Positions 53,794-62,220 of a stretch of 64,000 nucleotides of DNA are shown here, in pieces. This stretch comes from Haploplasma axanthum. GTDB taxonomy: Bacteria; Bacillota_I; Bacilli_A; Acholeplasmatales; Acholeplasmataceae. Position 1 is the stretch's first letter. Each line of letters starts with the position of its first letter. Both the position numbers and the translations under genes were made by a program. The stretch spans positions 1,178,001 to 1,242,000 of the forward strand of contig NZ_LR215048.1 in the NCBI RefSeq assembly GCF_900660745.1, written 5' to 3'. A model generated the notes under the pieces. It had not been told where the DNA came from. It did not search any database and was given only the letters and a program-made list of their open reading frames with translations.

Positions 53794-55323
53794 TGTGGTT
53801 ATCTTATGATAATGTCTTAAGTAGTATCTTTTAATAATGTCCCAAACATTAGAAACTATAATACAATATTAAGTACTTAATATAATGGAGGTACTTAATG
53901 AGAAAGGTAGAACTAAAACCAATGGAACAAATGAAGTATGAAACAATAAAAAACTTAGTAACAAATAACGGTAATAAACTTAATGCTGCTAATAAACTAG
54001 GTATATCACTTAGACAAGTTAATAGATTAATTATCAAATATAATGAACAAGGTAAGGAAGGTTTTATTCATGGTAATAGAAAGAAGTCTCCTCACCTTAT
54101 AATTAAAGTTGAAATCAAAAATAAAATTTTAAATTTATATAATAATAAATACTACAATTTCAACTTTAAACATTTTAAAGAAATGCTTCTGGAAAATGAG
54201 AAAATTAAAATATCATATAATTCTCTATACAATCTCTTAGATGAAAATCTTATTTTATCACCAAAAGCTGAAAGAATTACTAAGAGGAAATACCGTGATA
54301 GAATTCAAACAAAAATAGATTTAAACGAATCCTTATCTATTCAAGAAAAGAATCTTATCATTGATAATAACATTTTAGATCCTAAAGATAATCACGCAAG
54401 ACTTCCAAGAAAAAAATATGGTGGCGAGTTATTACAAATGGACGCATCAGAACATTTATGGTTTGGAGATAAAAAAACTCATCTTCATGCAGCAATAGAC
54501 GATGCTACAGGAATGTTAGTTGGTGCATATTTTGATCATCAAGAGACTCTAATTGGCTATTACAACGTTTTAAAGCAAACATTAGAGAATCATGGGATAC
54601 CTAATGAGTTTCTAACTGACAGAAGAACAATCTTCGACTATAAATCATTAAAAAACCCTAAGCCCGAGTATAGTACATTAACACAATTTGGTTATGCCTG
54701 CGAGCAGCTGGGCATAACTTTAAATGTTACTTCTATTCCTCAAGCTAAGGGGCGAATTGAACGTTTATTTGGAACGTTACAATCCAGATTAATAAATGAG
54801 TTACGAATTAATAATATTAAGACCATCGTTCAAGCAAATGAGTTCCTACAATCATATCTTGATAAGTTTAATAAACAATTCTCTCTCATTAATGATAATA
54901 TACCACAAGTTTACGAAAAGATTAATAGTGATACTGATTTAAACTTAATTTTAGCTGTTATATCTAGCCGTGTATTTGACCGTGGCTCTGCTTTAAAGTA
55001 TCAAAACAAGTATTTCCAAGCCTATAATAAAAATGGTAACTTAATGAACTTTAAACATCGTACAAAAGCTATAGTTATCAAATCATTTGATAATAAATTA
55101 TATTGTTTAATTAACAGTGATTACTATAAATTAATTGAATTAGAATCTCACGAAAGTCATTCTAAAGATTTCGATCTTGGTGTTGAAAAAGAAAAGAAAA
55201 AATACACTGTCCCTAATAGTCATCCATGGAAAAGTGATTCTTATAATCGGATGATAGAAAGAGCAATGTATAAATCACGTTAATGATCTTATTTTTTTAG
55301 GACATTTTCAAAAGATATTGACA
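53794..55323 (+). mobile_element. IS1202/ISNCY-type insertion sequence, copy 2 (1530 bp)
   Basis: Same length and the same imperfect terminal inverted repeats as the copy at 46063-47592 (starts TGTGGTTATCTTATGATAAT, ends ATATTGACA). Flanked by a perfect 28-bp direct repeat, 53766-53793 and 55324-55351. The right repeat contains the last codons and stop of darA, and the left one abuts the -35 of rpsO. A 27-bp target duplication is known for IS1202, in line with this copy. Confidence 0.92.
53898..55283 (+). CDS. tnp: IS1202/ISNCY-type transposase, copy 2
   Basis: 461 residues, same length as copy 1 and uninterrupted. HTH at the N-terminus (NKLNAANKLGISLRQVNRLI), catalytic Asp in LLQMDASEHLWFG, Asp in FLTDRRTIFDY, Glu in AKGRIERLFGTLQ. 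Differences from copy 1 are mostly conservative (for example SPSLIITDEMKKQ versus SPHLIIKVEIKNK around residues 66-78). GGAGGT before the ATG. Confidence 0.9.
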   Translation: MRKVELKPMEQMKYETIKNLVTNNGNKLNAANKLGISLRQVNRLIIKYNEQGKEGFIHGNRKKSPHLIIKVEIKNKILNLYNNKYYNFNFKHFKEMLLENEKIKISYNSLYNLLDENLILSPKAERITKRKYRDRIQTKIDLNESLSIQEKNLIIDNNILDPKDNHARLPRKKYGGELLQMDASEHLWFGDKKTHLHAAIDDATGMLVGAYFDHQETLIGYYNVLKQTLENHGIPNEFLTDRRTIFDYKSLKNPKPEYSTLTQFGYACEQLGITLNVTSIPQAKGRIERLFGTLQSRLINELRINNIKTIVQANEFLQSYLDKFNKQFSLINDNIPQVYEKINSDTDLNLILAVISSRVFDRGSALKYQNKYFQAYNKNGNLMNFKHRTKAIVIKSFDNKLYCLINSDYYKLIELESHESHSKDFDLGVEKEKKKYTVPNSHPWKSDSYNRMIERAMYKSR

Positions 55324-55326
55324 TAA

Positions 55327-55650
55327 TTAAATCTTTAGAAATTGATCAACATTAACAACAAATACTGTTGCTCCTCCAACTTCAACTTCTAATGGTAAAG
55401 ATGAAAATGATCCAAATTCATTTACAATAGTATTTGGAACAAGTTTTGTTCTTTTCTTACTATATTTTTCAATAACATCTAATGCATCTTGTACTTTCTC
55501 ATCATTAACACCAATTAAGAAAGTTGCATTTCCCGCCTTTAAAAATGTACCTGCAGTAGTTAATTTAGTTGCAAAGAATCTATTCTCAACTAAACCTTTT
55601 TGTACTTTGTTTGCATCATCTTTATTAACAATTGCAATAATTAATTTCAT
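55327..55650 (-). CDS. darA: Cyclic di-AMP receptor DarA (PII-like, YaaQ/PstA)
   Basis: 107 residues, PII-like ferredoxin fold protein that binds c-di-AMP as a trimer. MKLIIAIVNKDDANKVQKGLVENRFFATKLTTAGTFLKAGNATFLIGV is the family N-terminus, including the ligand-contacting TxTxGTFL-like and NATFLIG segments. Its downstream function is unsettled in all species. GAGGTGA before the ATG. The last eight codons and stop lie in the 28-bp target duplication of the adjacent IS, so the gene survived the insertion intact. Confidence 0.9.
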   Translation of the reverse strand: MKLIIAIVNKDDANKVQKGLVENRFFATKLTTAGTFLKAGNATFLIGVNDEKVQDALDVIEKYSKKRTKLVPNTIVNEFGSFSSLPLEVEVGGATVFVVNVDQFLKI

Positions 55651-55677
55651 TTTTAATCACCTCATATGTATATTTTA

Positions 55678-56586
55678 TCATATTTTTATTGATTTAATAA
55701 GATTTCTAGAAATAATTTCATCATTATGCATTTCATCAATCAATTCTTCTTTTGAATTAAACTTCATTTCATCTCTAATTCTCTCAACAAAAGACACTCT
55801 AACAATCTTATCATATATTATTTTATCATAGTCTAGTATATATACTTCCATTTTTCTAGTTTTACTATAATTAACTGTTGGATTATTTCCAATATTACAA
55901 ATTCCAAAATGCATTTTACTATCAATAAAAAATTTTACTAAATAAACTCCATTTTTAGGAAGAAAACTATCTTTATATTGAATATTAGCTGTAGGAAAGC
56001 CCAATGTTTTTCCTACTTTATTGCCATGCTCTACGTAGCCATCAATAAAATATTCATAACCAAGTAATTCATTTGCACTATGTAGTTCACCTTTTAAGAG
56101 CAATTCTTTAATCATTGAAGTTGATATTCTATGATTACTACCAATAACATCATCAACTACTACTACATCAAAATGGACTTTTAAATCATTAATTGTTCCA
56201 CTTCCGTTTTTAGCAAATCTTGCATCTCTTCCAATTACCATTCTTACTACACCTAAATCTTTTAAGTTTTGAATAAACTCATCAATACTCAAAGATGCAA
56301 AATCATGATTAAAATCTGCAATAAACAAATAATCAATATTTTCTTCTTTTAATAATTCAATTTTATTTTCAATACTCAATAAGGTTTGAAACCCATCTCT
56401 TCCAAATAAAACTTGTGGGTGGGGATCAAGTGTCAATGCACCACTCTTAGTATCCTTATAACTTTTAACAATATTAAAAAGCTTTTGATGACCCAAATGA
56501 ACACCATCAAAATTTCCAATAGTTAATGTGAGCGGTCCGACATTATTCCAATTAGTTGTACTTAATTTAATTATTTCCATCATCAT
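55678..56586 (-). CDS. ribF: Bifunctional riboflavin kinase / FAD synthetase
   Basis: Makes FMN and then FAD from riboflavin. 302 residues: N-terminal nucleotidyltransferase domain (LTIGNFDGVHLGHQKLF, about 20-36; IGRDARFAKNGSG, about 139; ISTSMIKELL) and C-terminal kinase domain (GKTLGFPTANI, about 194; GICNIGNNPTV). Three consecutive ATGs (56586, 56583, 56580) could start it. No Shine-Dalgarno is adjacent; GAAAGGA lies about 30 bases upstream behind a hairpin. Follows truB as in many bacteria. It supplies the flavin needed by the nitroreductase and FMN-lipoprotein encoded in this window. Confidence 0.93.
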   Translation of the reverse strand: MMMEIIKLSTTNWNNVGPLTLTIGNFDGVHLGHQKLFNIVKSYKDTKSGALTLDPHPQVLFGRDGFQTLLSIENKIELLKEENIDYLFIADFNHDFASLSIDEFIQNLKDLGVVRMVIGRDARFAKNGSGTINDLKVHFDVVVVDDVIGSNHRISTSMIKELLLKGELHSANELLGYEYFIDGYVEHGNKVGKTLGFPTANIQYKDSFLPKNGVYLVKFFIDSKMHFGICNIGNNPTVNYSKTRKMEVYILDYDKIIYDKIVRVSFVERIRDEMKFNSKEELIDEMHNDEIISRNLIKSIKI

Positions 56587-56622
56587 TTATCATATTTAAA
56601 TAAAGATTAAATATGTCCTTTC
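56587..56622 (-). promoter_or_regulatory. Leader with hairpin between Shine-Dalgarno and start codon of ribF
   Basis: Minus strand: GAAAGGA (56622-56616) is directly followed by a perfect 9-bp stem, CATATTTAA (56615-56607) with TTAAATATG (56599-56591), 7-base loop, then ATAA and ATG 56586. With the hairpin folded, 4, 7 or 10 bases remain between the Shine-Dalgarno and the three possible ATGs. No other ribosome site is present. Confidence 0.6.
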
Positions 56623-56641
56623 TTAATCTATTCCATCCACT

Positions 56642-57490
56642 TTAAAAAATTATAAGTGGCTTATAAGTATTATTTTCAATACATTCATATAAAGCGATTA
56701 AATTATTTGCCTCATCATAAACTAAAAATGGGGAATCAGTTATTATCTGTCTTTCATCGAGATAAATTCCATTTTTTACTAATTTAATCATATAATCATT
56801 CAAGATTAATTTATTTGCATCTTTATAGATTGTTGGAATATCAATAATATTTTCTTTTGTTAATAAATCTAAATCAACTGCATCATTTATAGAATACTTA
56901 GCTATTTTAATTCTTTTTAATTCTTTCAATGCTCCAAAAGTTCCTAAACTACTTGCAATATCAACAGCCAAACTTCTAATATATGTTCCTTTTGAAACAT
57001 GTGTAATAAATTCAAATTCATTCTTCACCTTAGTATCACTAAAATTTAGACTATAGATTGATACTTCTCGTTTTTCAACTTCAATATCAATCCCACTTCT
57101 TGCATATTCATAAAGTTTTTTTCCATCTTTTTTTATTGCTGAATAAATAGGTGGTGCTTGTAAATAAGTTTTAGTAAAATCTTTTTCTATACTTTTTATT
57201 TCTTGATAACTTATAACTTTATCATCACTACTAATTATATTTCCAGTAACATCGTATGTATCATAGTGATTATTAAGTTTAAGAATCCCTTCATATACTT
57301 TATCAGCATTAATAAAATTATTTACAAGTTTTGTAGCTTTTCCAACACATAGAATCAATAGACCTTCAGCGAATGGATCTAATGTACCTGTATGTCCTAT
57401 TTTATTGGTTTTTAAAATTTTTTTTGCAGTTCTAATAACATCGTAAGATGTTATACCTTTCGGTTTATTGACTAATATTATTCCATCCAT
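56642..57490 (-). CDS. truB: tRNA pseudouridine(55) synthase
   Basis: Forms pseudouridine 55 in the T loop. 282 residues. Catalytic Asp in HTGTLDPFAEGLLIL (about residue 38), KVYEG, PPIYSAIKKDGKKLYEYAR and GTYIRSLA motifs; a PUA-like tail follows. AAAAGGTGA before the ATG. truB-ribF is a conserved pair; 55 bases between them hold the ribF hairpin leader. Confidence 0.95.
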   Translation of the reverse strand: MDGIILVNKPKGITSYDVIRTAKKILKTNKIGHTGTLDPFAEGLLILCVGKATKLVNNFINADKVYEGILKLNNHYDTYDVTGNIISSDDKVISYQEIKSIEKDFTKTYLQAPPIYSAIKKDGKKLYEYARSGIDIEVEKREVSIYSLNFSDTKVKNEFEFITHVSKGTYIRSLAVDIASSLGTFGALKELKRIKIAKYSINDAVDLDLLTKENIIDIPTIYKDANKLILNDYMIKLVKNGIYLDERQIITDSPFLVYDEANNLIALYECIENNTYKPLIIF

Positions 57491-57550
57491 GAAATCACCT
57501 TTTATATTATATCATAGATACGATAGTTTAAATAATTTACCAGCAGTAAT

Positions 57551-57922
57551 TTATTTAAAAATGATTAACATTATTAATGCTAAGATTGCTGGAAAACCTT
57601 GGACAACAAGAATTTTTTTAGATGATGTTAAAGCACCAAACACTGCAGCAACAATAACACAACTAACAAAAAATATGCCTGAGATAAATCGAAAATCATA
57701 AGGAAATAAAAATGCAGACAAAACTAACCCTACAGCTAAAAATCCATTATACAAACCTTGATTTGCAAACATAACTTTAACTTTTTTATTTTTTAAAAAC
57801 TCATCACTTAAACCAAAACTTCTTTTTGCTGCTTTTGATGTAATTGCAAACATTTCTAAATATAGAATATAAAAATGTTCAAGAGCAACAATCATAATAA
57901 ACACTATTGATATTATTGACAT
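57551..57922 (-). CDS. DUF1304 membrane protein
   Basis: 123 residues with four hydrophobic helices; ALEHFYILYLEMF near the N-terminus and NQGLYNGFLA are the DUF1304 signature. Function unknown across bacteria. The frame opens six codons earlier inside the nitroreductase gene; AGGTGA before ATG 57922 sets the start. Confidence 0.82.
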   Translation of the reverse strand: MSIISIVFIMIVALEHFYILYLEMFAITSKAAKRSFGLSDEFLKNKKVKVMFANQGLYNGFLAVGLVLSAFLFPYDFRFISGIFFVSCVIVAAVFGALTSSKKILVVQGFPAILALIMLIIFK

Positions 57923-57930
57923 ATTTTCAC

Positions 57931-58542
57931 CTATATCCATTTAGAGAACTTTTCAGCTTCTAATCTAACAGAATCATAACCTGTTTCAATTGCTTTACCA
58001 ATCGAAACTATTAAAACTGGAACATATCGATTAGAATCATATCCTAAAGCATCTGCAATTTTATCTTCTTCAAATCCACCAATTGGACATGTATCATATC
58101 CATACTCTTTAGCAACTAACATTAATTGCATTGCAAATAAACTAGCATCAATTTTTACAACATCATTCATTTTTTGTCTTGTAAAGTTTTTATAATATGG
58201 AACAATCGTTGCTAACTGTCTTTCACTTACTTCTTTATCCATTTTACCTTCATTAACAGCTTTATTATATATTTCATCTGCATATTCATAACATTTCATA
58301 TCGCCAAATATTACTAACATTGCTGCTGAAGTATCATTTTGTCTAGTATTAAATCTTATTAAAGGTCTAAGAAGTTCTTTTCCTTCTTTTGACTCTACAA
58401 TTGCTACTCTCCATGGTTGCATATTTACTGAAGATGGTGCTTTAGCAGCCTCATTTAAAATTTCTTTCATTTCATCTTTATTTATTTTAATTTTATCATC
58501 ATATACTCTAATTGATTTACGTTTAATTTCTTTAAAATCCAT
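57931..58542 (-). CDS. Nitroreductase-family FMN oxidoreductase
   Basis: 203 residues. RKSIRVYDD at the N-terminus and APSSVNMQPWRVAIVES (about 36-52) form the FMN site; YGYDTCPIGGFEE (about 148) and VPVLIVSIGKA complete the fold. These enzymes use FMN and NAD(P)H to reduce nitro compounds, quinones or flavins; substrate not predictable. AAGGAG before the ATG. Its stop lies 9 bases from the DUF1304 start, so the two are probably co-transcribed. Confidence 0.87.
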   Translation of the reverse strand: MDFKEIKRKSIRVYDDKIKINKDEMKEILNEAAKAPSSVNMQPWRVAIVESKEGKELLRPLIRFNTRQNDTSAAMLVIFGDMKCYEYADEIYNKAVNEGKMDKEVSERQLATIVPYYKNFTRQKMNDVVKIDASLFAMQLMLVAKEYGYDTCPIGGFEEDKIADALGYDSNRYVPVLIVSIGKAIETGYDSVRLEAEKFSKWI

Positions 58543-58564
58543 TTTAATTTCTCCTTATTTTTTA

Positions 58565-58597
58565 TCTAATAAAAGAAAAACCCTTATTAGGGTTTTT
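58565..58597 (-). terminator. Terminator after trxA
   Basis: Minus strand: AAAAACCCT, loop AATA, AGGGTTTTT (58597-58576), followed by a T-rich run. Confidence 0.85.
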
Positions 58598-58601
58598 GAA
58601 A

Positions 58602-58910
58602 TTACTTATTTGCTTTAATCCAAGTTTCCATTAGGTGTTTAGGTTTAAAACCTGCTTCTCTAACTTTTTCTTTTCCATCCTTATAAACTACAACAGTTGG
58701 AATTGATTGTATACCAGCAGAAACTGCTAAATCACGGTAACTTTCAATATTAACTCTATAGAATGTAACATCTGTAATCTCTTTACTTAATTCCTCTAAT
58801 ACTGGTTTTAACATTTGACATGGTCCACACCAATCAGCGTAGTATTGAATTAAAACTGGTTTTCCTGAACCTACTAATTCATCAATAGGTTGTCCTTGAT
58901 ATTCATGCAT
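58602..58910 (-). CDS. trxA: Thioredoxin
   Basis: 102-residue cytoplasmic thiol-disulfide oxidoreductase. Active site WCGPC with Cys28 and Cys31, cis-Pro in SIPTVVVYKDG (about 75), length normal. AAGGGTGA before the ATG and its own promoter upstream. Confidence 0.95.
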   Translation of the reverse strand: MHEYQGQPIDELVGSGKPVLIQYYADWCGPCQMLKPVLEELSKEITDVTFYRVNIESYRDLAVSAGIQSIPTVVVYKDGKEKVREAGFKPKHLMETWIKANK

Positions 58911-58942
58911 CTATATTCACCCTTTCATATAAGTATGTACTA

Positions 58943-58971
58943 ATTATAATTTAATCTTTATTTTTATTCAA
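58943..58971 (-). promoter_or_regulatory. Promoter of trxA
   Basis: Minus strand: TTGAAT (58971-58966), 17 bases, consensus TATAAT (58948-58943). Confidence 0.7.
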
Positions 58972-58981
58972 GAAGTATGCC

Positions 58982-61300
58982 CTATTTTAGTGTTATAACT
59001 GTAACACCATTTAGTCCTTCTCCCTCTTGTCCATAACGGTGTGAGGCAATTAACTTTGATTTTGCAATATAATCATAAACTGCTTTTCTAACTGCACCTG
59101 TTCCAAATCCATGAATAATTGTTAATGAATGAAGATTTGATATTAAGGCTTTATCAATTGCTTTATCAAGTTCATCATGAACATCTTCAAATCTGAAACC
59201 ACGTAAATCAACTCTCATTGATGAACTGGTTGATACATCATGTTTGTTTTGATTTTTATTAACTTTTTTGATTTCTTTTTTTTCTACTTTTTTCTTTGAA
59301 TCAAACATTTCTAAATCACTTAGTTTAAATTCTAAATCAAAAATTCCAAATTTCACACGGTATTTATTATCTTTCTTTTCTTTAACTATTCCATATTGCT
59401 GATAAGACTTTATGTAAACTTGATCACCAACATTAAAAGTTTTAGTTTTATCATATGAAATATCTTTATGTGGTTTTTCACTAATTTTACCTTTCAAGTC
59501 AGCAATATGATGTTCTTTAACATTTTTATTATTTTCAATTTCTTCAATTAATAATTGAACTTCAATTTCTTTTTCTTGCCATTTTTCTAATTCTTTTTTA
59601 CGAATTTGATCAATAACTGTATTTTGTTCATCAATTAGTTTTTTACGGGTTAACTCTAAATTATCTTTTTCAAAATTATATTTTCCTTCTAAATCACTTA
59701 ATCTTTTTCTTTCTATTTCTAATTGTTTCTTTTCTTCATTTAATTTCCCAATTATTTTAGAAAGATCAGTTTCTTTTCTAGCATATAAATAATTTGCTTT
59801 TTCAATTACTGAATCATTCATACCTAATCTTTTAGCAATCAATCTTGCATGTGAATCACCACTAATTCCATGTTGTAAGTAATATAATGGTTTTAAACTA
59901 TCTTTATCAAATGCTACGCTAGCAGTTAAAATCCCTTCAGATTCATAAGCATATGTTTTTAATTCAGAGTAATGTGATGTAACAACAAGTCTAATATCTT
60001 TTTTATTAAACTCTTCAATTATAGCTATTGCAAGTGCAACACCTTCAATAGGATCAGTACCACTTCCAAGTTCATCTAATAAGATTAAACTATTATCAGT
60101 CAAAGTATTTAAAAATTTTATAACTCTAGCAATATGTGATGAGAATGTTGACAAAGAATTTATAATTGATTGCTCATCGCCAATATCGGCAAATATATTA
60201 TCAAATACTGCAATTTCACTTTCTTCATTTACTGGTATTAAAATTCCAGATTGTAGCATAATTGTAAGTAAACCAATAGTCTTTAATGCGACTGTCTTAC
60301 CACCAGTGTTTGGACCAGTTATTAGTAATATATTGTTATTTTTATCAAGTTCTAAACTTATTGGTACTGCAATCTTTTGATCTAATAAAGGATGTTTCCC
60401 ATTAATAAGTTTAATTCTTCCTTGATTATTTAGTCTTGGTAAAATACCATTTGTTGCTAGTGAATATTTAGCTTTAGCATGAATTAGGTCCAACTCAATG
60501 AACTTACTGAAATTTTCTTTTAAAGATTCAAAATTCTTATTTACATCTTGGGTTATTATAGTTAATATTTTAGTAATCTCTTTTTCTTCTAAAATCTTAT
60601 TCAATTCAATTTCAGCAGTAATATGTAAACTTAATTCAGGTTCAATAAAAACAGTTTGGCGCGATGATGAAACATCATGAATTACTCCTTTAACTTTATT
60701 CTTTGAACCTTCTTTTACTGCTAAACAATAACGACCATTTCTTGTTACAATTATATTTTCAGATAAATAGTCTTGATAAGTATTTAGTAGTTTTTGAAGT
60801 TTAGTTTCTAAATCTAATTGAAGCTTTTTGATTAATGTTCTTAATCTTTTTAATTCTTTTGATGCATCATCAAAAATTTCACCATAATCAGTAAACGTTT
60901 GATTCAAAATACTCAATAATCTTAAGTGATCATTAAACTTTATTTTTTCAGTAACGTACTCTAATTTAAACTCTTTTGAAATTAAAAAGTAATTAGTAAT
61001 ATTTTGTTCCATTATTAAATACAAGCGTAAGTATAGTAATTCTTCTAATGAATAAACACGTTCTAAAATATTATCATTACTTAAGATATTATTATCAAAA
61101 TTTTCTAGAAAAGGGATTGTTCCAAATCTCGCAACAATTTTTAGTATTTCATTTGTTTCATTAGTTATTTTATTTATTTTAAAAAGATTAGTTTCTGGTA
61201 ACATTTCTTCTATTCTATTCTTAGTTATTTCGCTATATGCGTATTTTTGAACTTGAGTTTTTATAGCATCAAATTCAAGTGTCTTGGTTGAAAAGCTCAT
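58982..61300 (-). CDS. mutS2: MutS2 family protein (ribosome rescue / anti-recombination ATPase)
   Basis: 772 residues. Core and lever domains, ABC ATPase with Walker A GPNTGGKTV (about 332), Walker B LILLDELGSGTDP and STFSSHIARV, a coiled-coil (about 505-605), a KOW-like segment (FNVGDQVYIKSYQQYG) and a C-terminal Smr nuclease domain (VDLRGFRFEDVHDELD...HGFGTGAVR). MutS2 in Bacillus splits collided ribosomes and suppresses recombination; it lacks the MutS mismatch-binding domain. The frame opens seven codons upstream; GGGGTGG before ATG 61300 decides. Divergent from rnhC. Confidence 0.94.
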   Translation of the reverse strand: MSFSTKTLEFDAIKTQVQKYAYSEITKNRIEEMLPETNLFKINKITNETNEILKIVARFGTIPFLENFDNNILSNDNILERVYSLEELLYLRLYLIMEQNITNYFLISKEFKLEYVTEKIKFNDHLRLLSILNQTFTDYGEIFDDASKELKRLRTLIKKLQLDLETKLQKLLNTYQDYLSENIIVTRNGRYCLAVKEGSKNKVKGVIHDVSSSRQTVFIEPELSLHITAEIELNKILEEKEITKILTIITQDVNKNFESLKENFSKFIELDLIHAKAKYSLATNGILPRLNNQGRIKLINGKHPLLDQKIAVPISLELDKNNNILLITGPNTGGKTVALKTIGLLTIMLQSGILIPVNEESEIAVFDNIFADIGDEQSIINSLSTFSSHIARVIKFLNTLTDNSLILLDELGSGTDPIEGVALAIAIIEEFNKKDIRLVVTSHYSELKTYAYESEGILTASVAFDKDSLKPLYYLQHGISGDSHARLIAKRLGMNDSVIEKANYLYARKETDLSKIIGKLNEEKKQLEIERKRLSDLEGKYNFEKDNLELTRKKLIDEQNTVIDQIRKKELEKWQEKEIEVQLLIEEIENNKNVKEHHIADLKGKISEKPHKDISYDKTKTFNVGDQVYIKSYQQYGIVKEKKDNKYRVKFGIFDLEFKLSDLEMFDSKKKVEKKEIKKVNKNQNKHDVSTSSSMRVDLRGFRFEDVHDELDKAIDKALISNLHSLTIIHGFGTGAVRKAVYDYIAKSKLIASHRYGQEGEGLNGVTVITLK

Positions 61301-61326
61301 GCTTCCACCCCATTTCATCATTTTTG

Positions 61327-61335
61327 TGGTATAAT
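61327..61335 (+). promoter_or_regulatory. Extended -10 promoter of rnhC, overlapping the mutS2 start region
   Basis: TGGTATAAT (61327-61335) is an extended -10 without a recognisable -35. The near-palindromic TATAATAATTATATA around it offers a -10 for mutS2 on the other strand too. Confidence 0.5.
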
Positions 61336-61359
61336 AATTATATACTAAGGAGTAACGAT

Positions 61360-62220
61360 ATGAAATACTTTACACTAGTTTTAACCGAAAATGAATTACA
61401 ACAACTTAAGAATGCTTACAAAAACCATCTTCGTGACTTGAATATTGAACACGTTTCTTTTAGCGCTGTTCATAATAATGTTGAAATAATAGGTTATAAC
61501 TCCGGTAAACTTATGCTACGTGGTGAAGATATTTCGAAAGAAATAAAACTTGTTAAGAAAATCTTAAATAGAAAAGATTATGAAGCAATTGGCTCTGATG
61601 AAGTTGGCACTGGTGATGTGTTCGGTCCAATTACTGTTTGTGCTGCTTATGTAAGTATCTCTGATATTGAGTTTTTAGAATCTTTAAATGTTCGTGATTC
61701 AAAATCAGTTACTGACAAATATATTATTGAGAACGCTCCAATGATAGCTAAGAAATTAACACACAGCTTAATAATTTTGAGCCCAGAAAAATATAATAAA
61801 TTGATTGATGAAGGTTATAACTTAAATAAGATTAAGGCTCATCTTCATAATCAAGCTCTTATTTCTCTAATGGCAAAATTAGAAAGTAAAAATGAAATCC
61901 CTGTTATTGTTGATCAGTTTTGTCAGCCACAACTTTATTTCAACTATTTAAAAGATGAAATGCTAGTTTATAGAGATATTACGTTTATTACAAAAGCTGA
62001 GAATGTGCATTTATCAGTTGCAGCAGCAGCAATTATTGCTAGATATGCATTTTTATATTCACTTCAAAAATACGGCAAGAAAATTGGTATTTCTCTTGTA
62101 AAAGGAGCATCTAAAAATGCAGATATCCAAATTAATGAAATACATCAAAAATTTGGACAACAAACATTATTTAAATTAGTAAAAAAGAATTTTAAGAATG
62201 TTACTAAACTAAATCTTTAA
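61360..62220 (+). CDS. rnhC: Ribonuclease HIII
   Basis: Removes RNA from RNA-DNA hybrids. 286 residues with the N-terminal TBP-like substrate-binding domain (about 1-75) typical of RNase HIII and the type-2 catalytic domain: AIGSDEVGTGDVFGP with Asp and Glu, RDSKSVTD with Asp, and VDQF further on. AAGGAG at 61348-61353 supports ATG 61360; the longer open frame upstream lies in mutS2. Its 3' end overlaps rluD tail-to-tail by 17 bases. mutS2 and rnhC are neighbours in Bacillus as well. Confidence 0.93.
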   Translation: MKYFTLVLTENELQQLKNAYKNHLRDLNIEHVSFSAVHNNVEIIGYNSGKLMLRGEDISKEIKLVKKILNRKDYEAIGSDEVGTGDVFGPITVCAAYVSISDIEFLESLNVRDSKSVTDKYIIENAPMIAKKLTHSLIILSPEKYNKLIDEGYNLNKIKAHLHNQALISLMAKLESKNEIPVIVDQFCQPQLYFNYLKDEMLVYRDITFITKAENVHLSVAAAAIIARYAFLYSLQKYGKKIGISLVKGASKNADIQINEIHQKFGQQTLFKLVKKNFKNVTKLNL

